Source: an uncultured Flavobacteriales bacterium (GTDB taxonomy: Bacteria; Bacteroidota; Bacteroidia; Flavobacteriales_E; Vicingaceae). From it: 64,000 nt of DNA. A program made the translations under genes and the position numbers. Below are positions 42,455-51,446 of the stretch, one piece after another (the first letter of the stretch is position 1; every line of letters begins with the position of its first letter). The stretch lies in NCBI GenBank assembly GCA_905479325.1, contig CAJQLW010000002.1, forward strand, positions 1 to 64,000. Direction: 5' to 3'. The notes below the pieces were generated by a model, which saw nothing but the letters and a program-made list of their open reading frames with translations, searched no databases and was not told the DNA's origin.

Positions 42455-45193
42455 TTAAAACCTGCTTACAGGTATAAAAACTTCAAAAGCAGAATTCTCA
42501 AAGCTTTTTTGAGATAGCAAATAATTGTATCGAATACCAATTGGAACTTGCAAAAGCCGTAAAAGCTTTGTGTCGAAAATTAATTCAACGCCCGTGCTGT
42601 TAAACTCTCGATTAAACCCTTGTGCAATGGAATAATCAAAAAACAAATTCCCACGTATTCTCAACAAGTAAAATATGCCCAATGCTCCTTTGTCAGGATA
42701 GGCAATTGGGAAATGGTAATTTCCGCTGAAACGATACATCTTATTGGTTCTTATGGCTAAAAATCCTCTAGAATAAACGAAACGATCGGTAAATCTGTAG
42801 TTTGTTTCTCCATCCTCAATTCGTAAATCGGCTTCTATTACTAGACTATTATTTCTAAAAACACCCGGTAATGCAACAGCATTTTGTGCTACGAACTGGT
42901 ATTCCTTTTTATTGAACGATCTAATGTCTTGGATTGAAGTTGAAAAGCCCAGTTTGGTGAAAATGTTTTTTCTTGCCTTTAGTTTACTTTGGCGGTAACT
43001 AAAGTTATTTTGAAACAGATGTAAATCAAAATTTTTTAATTCTTGGCTAGTGTTTTGAGTTGAGAGGTAGTTGTATCGGGTAGCTAAGTTTAACCTTCTT
43101 GAGAATGTTTTAGAAGAATAATTCAGCGGTAGGCTGAAGGCTATACCTGTGCTGGTTTCTGTAAAATTGGAATTGCCATTTATTGACCTCTGCTGACTGC
43201 TAAAAAAAGTATTTAAGTGAATGTAATATTTGGCGTAAATGGCCGAAAAATTGAAACTATTCGTTTCTTCGTTAAAATTATAGCCCCAACCGGCTTGCAT
43301 ATCTAGTGTGTTTAATACGTCGTCAGATAGTAGGTTCACCTCAAAATCGGTTTGTGTAATGTTGCTCGACCAAGAATGCATGTTGATGAGGTGTTTTGCC
43401 TTTTTGTAGGGTTCAACAAGTATTGAGTCGGTACTTACTTTGGTTGAAATTTTGGTTGATTCCTTTATAAATTCAGGATTGTAAAAAGGAAGAGCAGATA
43501 GAGGAGGAATCGATTCAAATCTATTCAGGGTATTAGGAATCTCGCTTTTTTGCAATTGAATACCATTTAAGCTGAATTCAGTAAAATAAATTTCCCCTGT
43601 AGCAGGTTGAATGGTAGGGGAGTATCGCCCGGGTCCATTTGAGCTTAATTCTAACAGTGTATCGTTTTGAAGCATATAAATGTTATCTGTGCCATTAAAG
43701 CTTGCTTCGAAGTAGATGTTTCCATTGTGCTCCATCGGTCTACCTAAAATATGATAAGTCCATTTTGTTTTCGCTGTTATTTTGCCAGATTCACTTAATT
43801 CAATAATGGCATTTTTTCCATCAAGATCACGTGCATTTGCTAAAAAAGTACCGGCAGAGGTGGAGCTAATTTCCGTGATGTAATATTGATTGGAATTATC
43901 AAACTTTTTAAGAAGTGTTCCGTCAGCACTCAGCAGGTGAATTTCGTAGGTGCCGTTTGGGTGTACATAGCTACCTAGTATTTTTTTACCATCGTTCGAA
44001 AAGCTAGGGCAGAAATACTTTCCATTCGTGGTTAACTGTTTGAATTCATTTGTTGCCACATTGTAGAGAACAATGTCTTCATAATCAATCCATCCCCATC
44101 GTTTGTCAAAATGAGTTTCAGTTGATAAAAGTTGTTGATTATGGACGTCAAAATAGTTGTTTGAACGAATTCCCGCTTGACGAATTTTTATTCTTTTGCC
44201 GTTCTCAACTTTATAAAATGCAGTGGCATTATCATAGCTTCCGCTTATAAAATAAAGTACGCTGTCCGTGTCAAACTGAGGGTAGTAATAATTGCTTACT
44301 TCGTTCCTTTTGACTGGGAAAACTGATTCATCGAAAATGTCTTCGCTGCTGTTCCACTCTGCACTTAAGTCCACCATCATGTTCTTGTACATTTTTCTAG
44401 AATGTTCGCCACCCTCTTGTTTTAAAGCTCTCGAAAAAGGATAGATTATTCCACTGTACGACGAAGCTCGTTTCAATACGTTTGTCCAATATTCTTCGCC
44501 ATATTTCTCACGACCATAGCGCACCATTAAATACCCTAACCTGTAGTGATCTGGAAGTAAATCTTGAAACGAACCGTTTCGTAATTTATCGTACTTAGGC
44601 GTTTTATTTTCAATCGCAAAAGAGCGAAACTCATTAAAGAAGGTTGGAATTCTCCCCCTTCCTTGTTCGGAGTACTGAGTTTCGACCAAAACAGCATTGC
44701 CCTCAAAAAACCAATTTGGAATAGCGATAGACTGCGCGGCACCCCAAGCCAACTCTCCACCAAACCAATGAAGTATTTTAGACGCTCCGTAATAAGAGTT
44801 GGCGTATTGCAATGCGTGTTGATATTCGTGAACGCCAAGAGTATAATGCCAAGGCAATGTTCCAATTGCATTGTTTACAGGGTAGGGTGTAAGAAAGAAT
44901 TCAGATACAAATGGAGCCAAACCTACATAGCCGTTTGCTTGGGTTGTTGAGTTTTGAAGAATAATATTGAGGTTTCTTCGTTTTACACCAATGTTAATAT
45001 CTAACTGATTCATTCGGATAAATATAGCGGCTACTTTTCTTGCTGTAGCCTCAAGTTCTGGCGAAAAAACAAGGCGGTAGTTCTCATTTTTTAATTGGCT
45101 CCATTGCTTACTTGGTTTGAAGCCACCAAATTCTTGGGCAAAAGAAGGCAGTTTGAAAGCCAACAATAAAACCACTAAAAGAATACGGAACAT
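42455..45193 (-). CDS. Large outer-membrane protein: HExxH domain + beta-propeller + C-terminal barrel
   Basis: This 912-residue protein has a signal peptide (about 1-19). Residues about 25-260 form a gluzincin-like domain with H122-E-Y-Q-H126 and a later W-F-F-E164-G, the arrangement of a zinc metallopeptidase (peptidase MA-like). Residues about 270-570 hold WD40/PD40 TolB-like repeats. The last 290 residues alternate polar and hydrophobic strands and end VFIPVSRF, as outer-membrane barrels do. A start at 45238 is possible, but 45193 gives a clean signal peptide and avoids overlap with the divergent bcp gene. Confidence 0.8.
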   Translation of the reverse strand: MFRILLVVLLLAFKLPSFAQEFGGFKPSKQWSQLKNENYRLVFSPELEATARKVAAIFIRMNQLDINIGVKRRNLNIILQNSTTQANGYVGLAPFVSEFFLTPYPVNNAIGTLPWHYTLGVHEYQHALQYANSYYGASKILHWFGGELAWGAAQSIAIPNWFFEGNAVLVETQYSEQGRGRIPTFFNEFRSFAIENKTPKYDKLRNGSFQDLLPDHYRLGYLMVRYGREKYGEEYWTNVLKRASSYSGIIYPFSRALKQEGGEHSRKMYKNMMVDLSAEWNSSEDIFDESVFPVKRNEVSNYYYPQFDTDSVLYFISGSYDNATAFYKVENGKRIKIRQAGIRSNNYFDVHNQQLLSTETHFDKRWGWIDYEDIVLYNVATNEFKQLTTNGKYFCPSFSNDGKKILGSYVHPNGTYEIHLLSADGTLLKKFDNSNQYYITEISSTSAGTFLANARDLDGKNAIIELSESGKITAKTKWTYHILGRPMEHNGNIYFEASFNGTDNIYMLQNDTLLELSSNGPGRYSPTIQPATGEIYFTEFSLNGIQLQKSEIPNTLNRFESIPPLSALPFYNPEFIKESTKISTKVSTDSILVEPYKKAKHLINMHSWSSNITQTDFEVNLLSDDVLNTLDMQAGWGYNFNEETNSFNFSAIYAKYYIHLNTFFSSQQRSINGNSNFTETSTGIAFSLPLNYSSKTFSRRLNLATRYNYLSTQNTSQELKNFDLHLFQNNFSYRQSKLKARKNIFTKLGFSTSIQDIRSFNKKEYQFVAQNAVALPGVFRNNSLVIEADLRIEDGETNYRFTDRFVYSRGFLAIRTNKMYRFSGNYHFPIAYPDKGALGIFYLLRIRGNLFFDYSIAQGFNREFNSTGVELIFDTKLLRLLQVPIGIRYNYLLSQKSFENSAFEVFIPVSRF

Positions 45194-45231
45194 ATTGAAT
45201 AAAATGGGGTTCTTTATACCAAATAACAAAG

Positions 45232-45687
45232 ATGGCAAAAGAAATTGGCGTTGGAGATGTAATTCCTGAATTTACCTTACCGAATGAAAACAATGAAATG
45301 GTTACCGTTTCAAAATCGGATCAAGAAAAGAGGGTGATCTACTTTTACCCAAAAGATGACACAAAAGTTTGCACGGCTCAGGCCTGTAGTTTTAGAGATT
45401 GGCAAAGTGAGTTGAACGCTTTGGGATACAGGGTGATTGGAATTAGCAGTGATAGCCCATCTAGTCATCAAAAATTTATTGCAAAGCATAATCTTAATTT
45501 TACCTTGTTGAGCGATCAAGGAGGCAAAGTGAGAAAGCAGTTTGGAGCAGCTTCTTTAGTTGGAATTATTCCTTCAAGGAAAACCTTTGTAATTGACGAA
45601 AATGGAACAATAGAATTTATTTACAATGCTCTATTTGAAAGCGAAGAGCATGTGGAAGCGATTAAACAATTTTTAAACAACAAATAA
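45232..45687 (+). CDS. bcp: Peroxiredoxin, Bcp/PrxQ type
   Basis: This 151-residue thiol peroxidase reduces peroxides using thioredoxin. The peroxidatic site is T44-K-V-C47, and a resolving Cys52 lies five residues later, the two-Cys PrxQ arrangement. Residue 43 is Asp (DDTKVC) rather than the more usual aromatic or Met context. The rest of the family pattern (YFYPKDDT, ACSFRD, ISSDSPSSHQKF) is intact. The gene is 9 bases before a lipoprotein hydrolase gene and divergent from the large barrel protein. Confidence 0.92.
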   Translation: MAKEIGVGDVIPEFTLPNENNEMVTVSKSDQEKRVIYFYPKDDTKVCTAQACSFRDWQSELNALGYRVIGISSDSPSSHQKFIAKHNLNFTLLSDQGGKVRKQFGAASLVGIIPSRKTFVIDENGTIEFIYNALFESEEHVEAIKQFLNNK

Positions 45688-45696
45688 ATAAAACAG

Positions 45697-46542
45697 ATGA
45701 AAAAGATTGCAATGAGTGCATTGGTAATGATTGGTTTAATTGCCTGCGGTGGCCCAAAAGAAGAAAAGAAAGCAGATGAAGAAAAGAAAACCGATACGGA
45801 AGCGTTTTCTGAGTTAGCTGATGAAGAAGGGTTTGCTGAAAAACACGATGAGCCACTTGAGATTGAAGTGTATGCCTTAGGTGAAATGAGAAAAGTAGCA
45901 ACAGCAAATGGAGAGGATGCTAACATTTATGTAGTAGAAAAGGAAGGTGCAACAAATTATGTTTTGGTTTTGCACGAATGGTGGGGATTGAACAACCACA
46001 TTATTGGAGAAGCAGACAAGCTTTATGATAAATTGGGTAACGTGAACATTATTGCCTTGGATTTATACGATGGAAAAATGGCAACCGACAGAGAAACTGC
46101 AGGTAAGTATATGCAAGGAGCAGATGAAAATAGAATTAATGACATTGTAATGTCAACAATAAACCAATTACCTGCAGATGCTAAAGTAGCTACAATAGGA
46201 TGGTGCTTTGGAGGAGGATGGTCGCTGAAAACGGCATTAGCAGCAGGTGATAAAACTGTTGCAACAGTAATGTATTATGGAATGCCTGTTGAAGATATTG
46301 AAAAGCTAAAGGAGCTTAATTCAGACGTTTTGTTTGTTTGGCCAATTCAAGATCAGTGGATTAACGAGGAGGTTGTAACAAAGTTTACTGCTAACATGAA
46401 GGCTGCAGAAAAACAACTTGATGTATTAACCTTTGATGCTGACCACGCTTTTGCAAACCCAAGCAGTGAAAAGTTCATAGAAACAGCAGCACAAGAAGCA
46501 AATGCAGCAGCTTTAGCGTATTTGAAAGAAAGATTGAAGTAG
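45697..46542 (+). CDS. Dienelactone hydrolase family lipoprotein
   Basis: This 281-residue protein has a lipobox (LIAC, Cys17), a Lys/Glu-rich linker (about 19-50) and an alpha/beta-hydrolase domain of the dienelactone hydrolase family. The nucleophile is Cys in IGWCFGGGWS. The likely partners are Asp in PIQDQWINEE and His in DADHAFANP. DLH enzymes open lactones of aromatic degradation, but secreted lipoprotein versions have unknown substrates. It is probably cotranscribed with the peroxiredoxin gene. A repeat tract and a terminator follow. Confidence 0.88.
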   Translation: MKKIAMSALVMIGLIACGGPKEEKKADEEKKTDTEAFSELADEEGFAEKHDEPLEIEVYALGEMRKVATANGEDANIYVVEKEGATNYVLVLHEWWGLNNHIIGEADKLYDKLGNVNIIALDLYDGKMATDRETAGKYMQGADENRINDIVMSTINQLPADAKVATIGWCFGGGWSLKTALAAGDKTVATVMYYGMPVEDIEKLKELNSDVLFVWPIQDQWINEEVVTKFTANMKAAEKQLDVLTFDADHAFANPSSEKFIETAAQEANAAALAYLKERLK

Positions 46543-46554
46543 AGAGACTTTAGA

Positions 46555-46745
46555 TCGTAAGAATACAAGAGTTTAAGATTTTAGACTTTGAGACATAAAG
46601 AAGTTAAGGCTACAAGAGTTTAAGATTTTGAGATTTTAGATTTTAAGACTACAAGACTTTGAGACTTTAAGAAGTTAAGATTCTTAGACCATAAGACTTA
46701 AAGGTTTTGAGGCCATGAGAATTCGAAAATTTAGATCTTAGACTT
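46555..46745. repeat. Degenerate AT-rich tandem repeat tract (TTTAAGA/TTTGAGA words)
   Basis: About 190 bases are built from variants of a 9-10 base unit such as GACTTTAAGA, GATTTTGAGA and CTACAAGAGT. The word TACAAGAGTTTAAGATTTT occurs at 46564 and again at 46611. AAGAAGTTAAG occurs near 46598 and 46670. On the plus strand C is scarce and G nearly always occurs in an AGA/GAG context. It lies between the dienelactone hydrolase stop and a bidirectional terminator. It contains no gene. Confidence 0.8.
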
Positions 46746-46761
46746 TACATTGAGTGAAATA

Positions 46762-46806
46762 AAAAAATCCCAAGATTTCGAAAAATCGAAACGCTTGGGA
46801 TTTTTT
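46762..46806. terminator. Bidirectional terminator
   Basis: A long hairpin with an outer stem AAAAAATCCCAAG / CTTGGGATTTTTT and an inner TTTCG / CGAAA stem. It ends the plus-strand hydrolase transcript and the minus-strand aminoacyl-transferase gene. Confidence 0.88.
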
Positions 46807-46821
46807 ATGCATTTAGTTTTA

Positions 46822-48066
46822 TTAAACTGCTGCGATCTCGTCTGACTTGTATTCTCCAGTCAATAATTTTGAATGAACCTTCTTAAAGGTTTCAATCGTG
46901 TATTCTACATCTTCCAACGTGTGCATCGCTGTAGGAATTAATCTTAAAATAATCATTCCTCTTGGAATAACAGGATAAACTACAATTGAGCAAAACAGTC
47001 CGTGATTTTCTCTTAAGTCAAGTGTTAAGTTCGTTGCCTCACCTAAACCACCTTCTAAAATTACAGGAGTAACTTGGGTATTAGTTGTTCCAATGTTAAA
47101 ACCGGCATTCACCAACCCTTTCTGTAAAGCATTGGCAACAGTCCACAATTGATCTTTCAATTCTGGCATGGTTTTAATCATTTTCAATCGCTTTCTAGCA
47201 CCAACAACCAATGGCATTGGCAACGACTTTGCAAAAATTTGAGAACGCATGTTATAACGTAAATAACGCACCATGTCTTCATCTCCTGCTATAAATGCTC
47301 CAATACTAGCAAACGACTTTGCAAATGTTCCGAAGTATACGTCAATTCCATCTTGGCAATCTTGGGCTTCACCAGTACCTGCACCAGTTTTTCCCATAGT
47401 TCCAATCCCATGGGCATCGTCAACAAAAAGTCTGAAATTATACTGTTTTTTTAATTCAATAATTTCTTTCAGCTTGCCTTGATTTCCACTCATTCCAAAC
47501 ACACCTTCAGTAATCACCAGAATAGCACCATGTTGCTCTGTAGCTAATTTAGTTGCTCTTTCTAGTTGTTTCTTCAGGTTTTCAATGTCATTGTGTTTGT
47601 AAACATATCTTTTACCTTGGTGCAATCTAACTCCATCAATAATACAAGCATGAGATTCTGCATCGTAAACGATAACGTCGTTTCGGTCTACTAAGGCATC
47701 AATAGCCGACATACAGCCTTGGTAACCAAAATTTAATAGAATTGAATCCTGCTTCATTACAAAATCAGCTAATTCTTTTTCAAGCTTTTCATGAAGAGGA
47801 GTGTTTCCCGACATCATTCTAGCTCCCATCGGATATCCCATTCCCCACTTTTTAGCAGCTTTATAGTCTACTTTTCTAATTTCAGGATGGTTACTTAAAC
47901 CCAAATAATTGTTCAAACTCCATTGCAAAACCTCTTTACCTCTAAAAGTCATTCGATTTTTTATTTCGCCTTCTAACTTTGGGAACGTAAAATAACCGTG
48001 ACTCTCTTTTGCATGCTGCCCTAAAGGACCTGGATTTGCATTAATCTTATCAAATAAATCTTTCAT
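46822..48066 (-). CDS. Alpha-oxoamine synthase: serine palmitoyltransferase-like (or cysteate acyltransferase)
   Basis: This 414-residue PLP enzyme condenses an amino acid with an acyl thioester. The PLP lysine is K250 in GTFAKSFASIGAF. The stacking His139 is in DAESHACIIDG and the pocket motif VDDAHG is at about 215-220. Bacteroidota homologues make 3-ketosphinganine (sphingolipids) or the cysteate-derived base of sulfonolipids. Database names such as 2-amino-3-ketobutyrate CoA ligase are also used. Sequence alone does not decide between Ser and cysteate. A TACCTTTG box lies upstream at 48089-48096. Confidence 0.87.
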   Translation of the reverse strand: MKDLFDKINANPGPLGQHAKESHGYFTFPKLEGEIKNRMTFRGKEVLQWSLNNYLGLSNHPEIRKVDYKAAKKWGMGYPMGARMMSGNTPLHEKLEKELADFVMKQDSILLNFGYQGCMSAIDALVDRNDVIVYDAESHACIIDGVRLHQGKRYVYKHNDIENLKKQLERATKLATEQHGAILVITEGVFGMSGNQGKLKEIIELKKQYNFRLFVDDAHGIGTMGKTGAGTGEAQDCQDGIDVYFGTFAKSFASIGAFIAGDEDMVRYLRYNMRSQIFAKSLPMPLVVGARKRLKMIKTMPELKDQLWTVANALQKGLVNAGFNIGTTNTQVTPVILEGGLGEATNLTLDLRENHGLFCSIVVYPVIPRGMIILRLIPTAMHTLEDVEYTIETFKKVHSKLLTGEYKSDEIAAV

Positions 48067-48088
48067 TCAATTTAATTTTATGAAGCTG

Positions 48089-48096
48089 CAAAGGTA
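48089..48096 (-). promoter_or_regulatory. -7 promoter element (TACCTTTG)
   Basis: Minus-strand perfect TAnnTTTG, 22 bases before the ATG at 48066. No clear -33 element. Confidence 0.5.
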
Positions 48097-48195
48097 AATG
48101 TTATTTGAATCATAAAAAAATATTACTATCAACTGGTAGACCTTGATAACTAAGGGGATTTTGTCTTACGGTTAAAGCAAGCAAAACAATAAACC

Positions 48196-48203
48196 TAATT
48201 TTG
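48196..48203 (+). promoter_or_regulatory. -7 promoter element (TAATTTTG)
   Basis: Perfect TAnnTTTG, 17 bases before the phnA-like ATG at 48221. Confidence 0.5.
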
Positions 48204-48220
48204 CGCAAAAACCAATACCA

Positions 48221-48799
48221 ATGGCCTTAATAGACGATTTAGAAAATAGAAGTGGAAACAAGTGTGAACTTTGCGGATCGACCGTGAATTTAACGCCATT
48301 TTTAGTCGCTCCAAAAACTGAAAAAGTTGCGAATAATTACGTGTACGCTTGTGAAATTTGTAACGCTCAATTAGAGCAGCAAGAAACCGCTGATGCCAAT
48401 CACTGGAGATGTTTAAACGATTCAATGTGGAATGAAAATGCTGCAGTAAAGGTGATCTCATATAGAATGTTACATCACTTAAGAGCTGAAGGTTGGCCAC
48501 AAGATTTGTTGGACATGATTTACCTTGACGAGGAAGAACTTGAGTGGGCAAAAGAAGGGATAGTAGAAGAAAATCCGAATGCTATTGTTCACAAGGATAG
48601 CAATGGAGCTATTTTAAATCACGGAGATAGTGTAACGGTAATTAAAGACTTAAATGTGAAAGGCAGTAGCATTGTAGCCAAACGAGGCACTGCGGTTCGA
48701 AATAATACGTTGGTGAATGATAACGCGGAACAAATTGAAGGAAGAGTAGAAGGGCAGCAAATTGTGATTTTAACGCAGTACGTGAAGAAGAACGCTTGA
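48221..48799 (+). CDS. PhnA (YjdM) domain protein
   Basis: This 192-residue protein has an N-terminal zinc ribbon (C15-E-L-C18 and C44-E-I-C47) and a C-terminal PhnA/YjdM domain (about 105-190) with HKDSNGAILNHGDSVTVIKDLNVKG. The name comes from a location next to phosphonate genes in Escherichia coli, but the function is unknown and phosphonate use is not implied. It has no operon partner in this window. Confidence 0.9.
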   Translation: MALIDDLENRSGNKCELCGSTVNLTPFLVAPKTEKVANNYVYACEICNAQLEQQETADANHWRCLNDSMWNENAAVKVISYRMLHHLRAEGWPQDLLDMIYLDEEELEWAKEGIVEENPNAIVHKDSNGAILNHGDSVTVIKDLNVKGSSIVAKRGTAVRNNTLVNDNAEQIEGRVEGQQIVILTQYVKKNA

Positions 48800-48884
48800 T
48801 TATAATGAAGGATGTAAATCTGTATAAGTATAATAGATACTAGTGAAAGTACGTGCAATTTAATTATTCGGTAAATTAGCTGTT

Positions 48885-48892
48885 TATATTTG
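48885..48892 (+). promoter_or_regulatory. -7 promoter element (TATATTTG)
   Basis: Perfect TAnnTTTG, 29 bases before the kelch lipoprotein ATG at 48922. Confidence 0.45.
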
Positions 48893-48921
48893 TTCAAAAT
48901 CGAGAAAAGAAAATTATTGAC

Positions 48922-49977
48922 ATGAGATTATTAAATGTTTTCGCAGCTGTAGCTGTACTATCTATATCGCTAACATCATGTTTGAAGGAAGATGCATTAA
49001 CAACTTCTCCCGTTGGTGCTCCAAATTTTAATCAATTACCAGCTTCCTTAGGCGGAGGTGGAGGGATCAACCAACAATACACTTGGTCTCCAATAGCTGA
49101 TTTTCCCGGAGCCGGAAGAGATGCTGCAATTGCATTTACACTAAATGGATTAGGTTATGCTGGGCTTGGGCATGCTTACCCCAACTTTTTCAGCGATTTA
49201 TATAGCTATAATCCAAATGCAAATGTTTGGACAAGGTTAGACACTTTCCCAGGAGGAGCAAGAAGAAGCGCTACTAGTTTTGTGCTAAATGATACTGTTT
49301 ATGTCGGCCTTGGTTATGGTCGTAACTATTCGGCAGGAAGATGGGAAGAATTTAGAGACTTATGGAAGTACAATGCTGCTGCAGATCGTTGGATTCAATT
49401 AAATGATGTTCCGTTTTATTCAACTGAAAGTGCTCAAACATTTGTTATTGGGTCAAAGGCTTATGCAGTGCTAGAAAATGGAGATGTTTATGACTATGAA
49501 GCAGAAACAGACACTTGGACTCAGAGAAAGGAATTGAACGAAAGTGGTATAAATAGTAGGGGGTCTGCTGTTTCATTTGCTATAGGTTCTAGAGGGTATT
49601 ATGGAACAGGTAACGACGACGGTTTAAGTAGTTTAGATTCACGATTAAGGGATCTTTATGAATACAATCCAAGTTCAGATACGTGGACAACATTGGATAG
49701 TTTGCCCGACGCAAAACGAAATAATGCGGTTAGTTTTGTAATTAACGGATTTGGAGTTATTGGAATGGGAAATGATTTCTTTTCTAATTATGCTGATTTT
49801 CATTACTATCGTCCTGACATAAAGCAGTGGTCTAGATTGAATGATTATCCAGGCGGACCAGGATCGGACTTGTGCGCTTTTGTTATAAATAATCAGGCTT
49901 ATGTAGGTTTAGGATATCTAGATGCAGGAGGATTTCTTGGAGGACAATCAAATAAATTTTACCGCATTTCGCTTTAA
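48922..49977 (+). CDS. Kelch-repeat lipoprotein
   Basis: This 351-residue lipoprotein has a lipobox LTSC (Cys20). After a short Gly-rich linker it carries about five to six kelch blades. Each blade shows the pattern hydrophobic-x-h-N/G-x-x-h-GLG followed by Tyr and W-x-x-L, for example AFTLNGLGYAGLGHAY and DLYSYNPNANVWTRLDTFPG. This gives a beta-propeller probably displayed on the outer membrane. Homologues are often called galactose oxidase-like, but no copper ligands or oxidase domain are visible. A protein- or sugar-binding role is likely. Confidence 0.87.
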   Translation: MRLLNVFAAVAVLSISLTSCLKEDALTTSPVGAPNFNQLPASLGGGGGINQQYTWSPIADFPGAGRDAAIAFTLNGLGYAGLGHAYPNFFSDLYSYNPNANVWTRLDTFPGGARRSATSFVLNDTVYVGLGYGRNYSAGRWEEFRDLWKYNAAADRWIQLNDVPFYSTESAQTFVIGSKAYAVLENGDVYDYEAETDTWTQRKELNESGINSRGSAVSFAIGSRGYYGTGNDDGLSSLDSRLRDLYEYNPSSDTWTTLDSLPDAKRNNAVSFVINGFGVIGMGNDFFSNYADFHYYRPDIKQWSRLNDYPGGPGSDLCAFVINNQAYVGLGYLDAGGFLGGQSNKFYRISL

Positions 49978-50052
49978 TGCCAAAGCGTGTAACTTATAGT
50001 TTGTGTAGATGCCTTCTCACTAATTTTTTACTTCATTTTTAGAAAAAGAGTG

Positions 50053-51435
50053 ATGAAAAGAATTTGTACAGCAGTTTTCATTCTTTTCTATATCATTTTT
50101 TTCAGTGTTTTCCAACCAGCACTTAGCGCTCAAAATAACTTCCACTTCTCAGGAACAATAGAAAATCCCAACGCAGATTCAATAGTAATCATTCAATATT
50201 ACCCTACATCCTTTCATAGGTTCGATTTAGATGAAAACGGAAATTTTGAAGATTCACTGCAAGTTGAGGAGGGGTTTTATTGGTTGGCAGATGGAACGGA
50301 AACAACGGAAATATATTTAGCACCCAATAATGATTTAGGTGTTTTTATAGATGGGAAGGAATTTGATGAAACCTTGCAATTTACCGGAAGCTTATCAAAC
50401 GAAAATGATTATTTAGCACGAAAGGCTCGTTGGTTAGAGAGTTTTGGTAGTTTTTCGGTTTATAGTGTTTACACTGTAAAAAGTGAACAAGATTTTCTTT
50501 ATTACTCAGACTCACTTTATCAAGAGCGAGTAGCCTACTTAAAAAACGATAAAACCCTCAATAAGCAGTTTCGCAGCTTATCAGCGAAAGATGATGAATT
50601 TGATCTTATTGTAGCTATTGATAGTTATGCAGGTTTTCGTCGATTTTATACCAAGGACGAAGAGTTTAGAAAAAGTGATACCTTCCCTGAACCAATTAGA
50701 GACATTGACTTTGATAACCCTAGCTGGATTAATCTTTCTTCCTACCGCAATGCTATAGTCCATTGGGTCAATCGAAAAGTAGGAGATGTTGGAGTGCAAG
50801 AAGGCGAAGATTGGAGCCTCGCATGGGTGAAAATGATGGAAAGGAGCTTGCAAGATAAAAAAGTAAGGGAAGTTATGTCAATAAACTGGCTATCAAGAAT
50901 GACTTCTTCAAAACAAGTAGATTCTGTTTACTTCTATTTGGACAAAATGATAACTCGTAAAGATTTTAAGAAAATGGCACTAAATGCCTATAGAAAAGTG
51001 AACAAGACAGCAAAAGGAATGCCTTCACCAGGCTTTACTTTTAAAGACAGAAATGATAAACAAGTAAGTCTCGATGATTTCAGAGGCAAGATAGTATATA
51101 TTGATATATGGGCAACTTGGTGTGGTCCGTGTATCTCTGAAATTCCAAAATTGAAAGAAGTCACGAACCATTTTAAAGGAAAGGATGTCGTTTTTATTAG
51201 CATTTGTCAAGATGATACCCATGAGCGATGGATAAAAATGTTGGATAATAAAGAGTTAAAAGGGGTGCAACTTTACGCGGAGAATAAAGAAGATTCGTTT
51301 TTTACAGATTACTCCCTTAACGGAATTCCGCGTTTTATTTTACTCGATCGGAATGGGATTATTGTTAGCCCAAATGCAAAAAGGCCTTCCAACCCTGAGT
51401 TGATTTCAGAATTAGAAGGCCTTTTGGAGAAGTAG
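50053..51435 (+). CDS. TlpA-like thioredoxin family protein with DUF4369-like N-terminal domain
   Basis: This protein of about 460 residues has a signal peptide (about 1-24) and an N-terminal beta domain of the DUF4369 kind (NFHFSGTIENPNADS, about 28-110). A helical middle follows. The C-terminal thioredoxin/AhpC fold (about 325-460) has C357-G-P-C360 in WATWCGPCISE. It is a periplasmic thiol-disulfide enzyme of the TlpA/ResA group, as used in Bacteroidota for cytochrome or surface-protein maturation. The ATG at 50053 is preferred over the GTG at 50050. Confidence 0.88.
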   Translation: MKRICTAVFILFYIIFFSVFQPALSAQNNFHFSGTIENPNADSIVIIQYYPTSFHRFDLDENGNFEDSLQVEEGFYWLADGTETTEIYLAPNNDLGVFIDGKEFDETLQFTGSLSNENDYLARKARWLESFGSFSVYSVYTVKSEQDFLYYSDSLYQERVAYLKNDKTLNKQFRSLSAKDDEFDLIVAIDSYAGFRRFYTKDEEFRKSDTFPEPIRDIDFDNPSWINLSSYRNAIVHWVNRKVGDVGVQEGEDWSLAWVKMMERSLQDKKVREVMSINWLSRMTSSKQVDSVYFYLDKMITRKDFKKMALNAYRKVNKTAKGMPSPGFTFKDRNDKQVSLDDFRGKIVYIDIWATWCGPCISEIPKLKEVTNHFKGKDVVFISICQDDTHERWIKMLDNKELKGVQLYAENKEDSFFTDYSLNGIPRFILLDRNGIIVSPNAKRPSNPELISELEGLLEK

Positions 51436-51446
51436 TTTGGTCTTTT

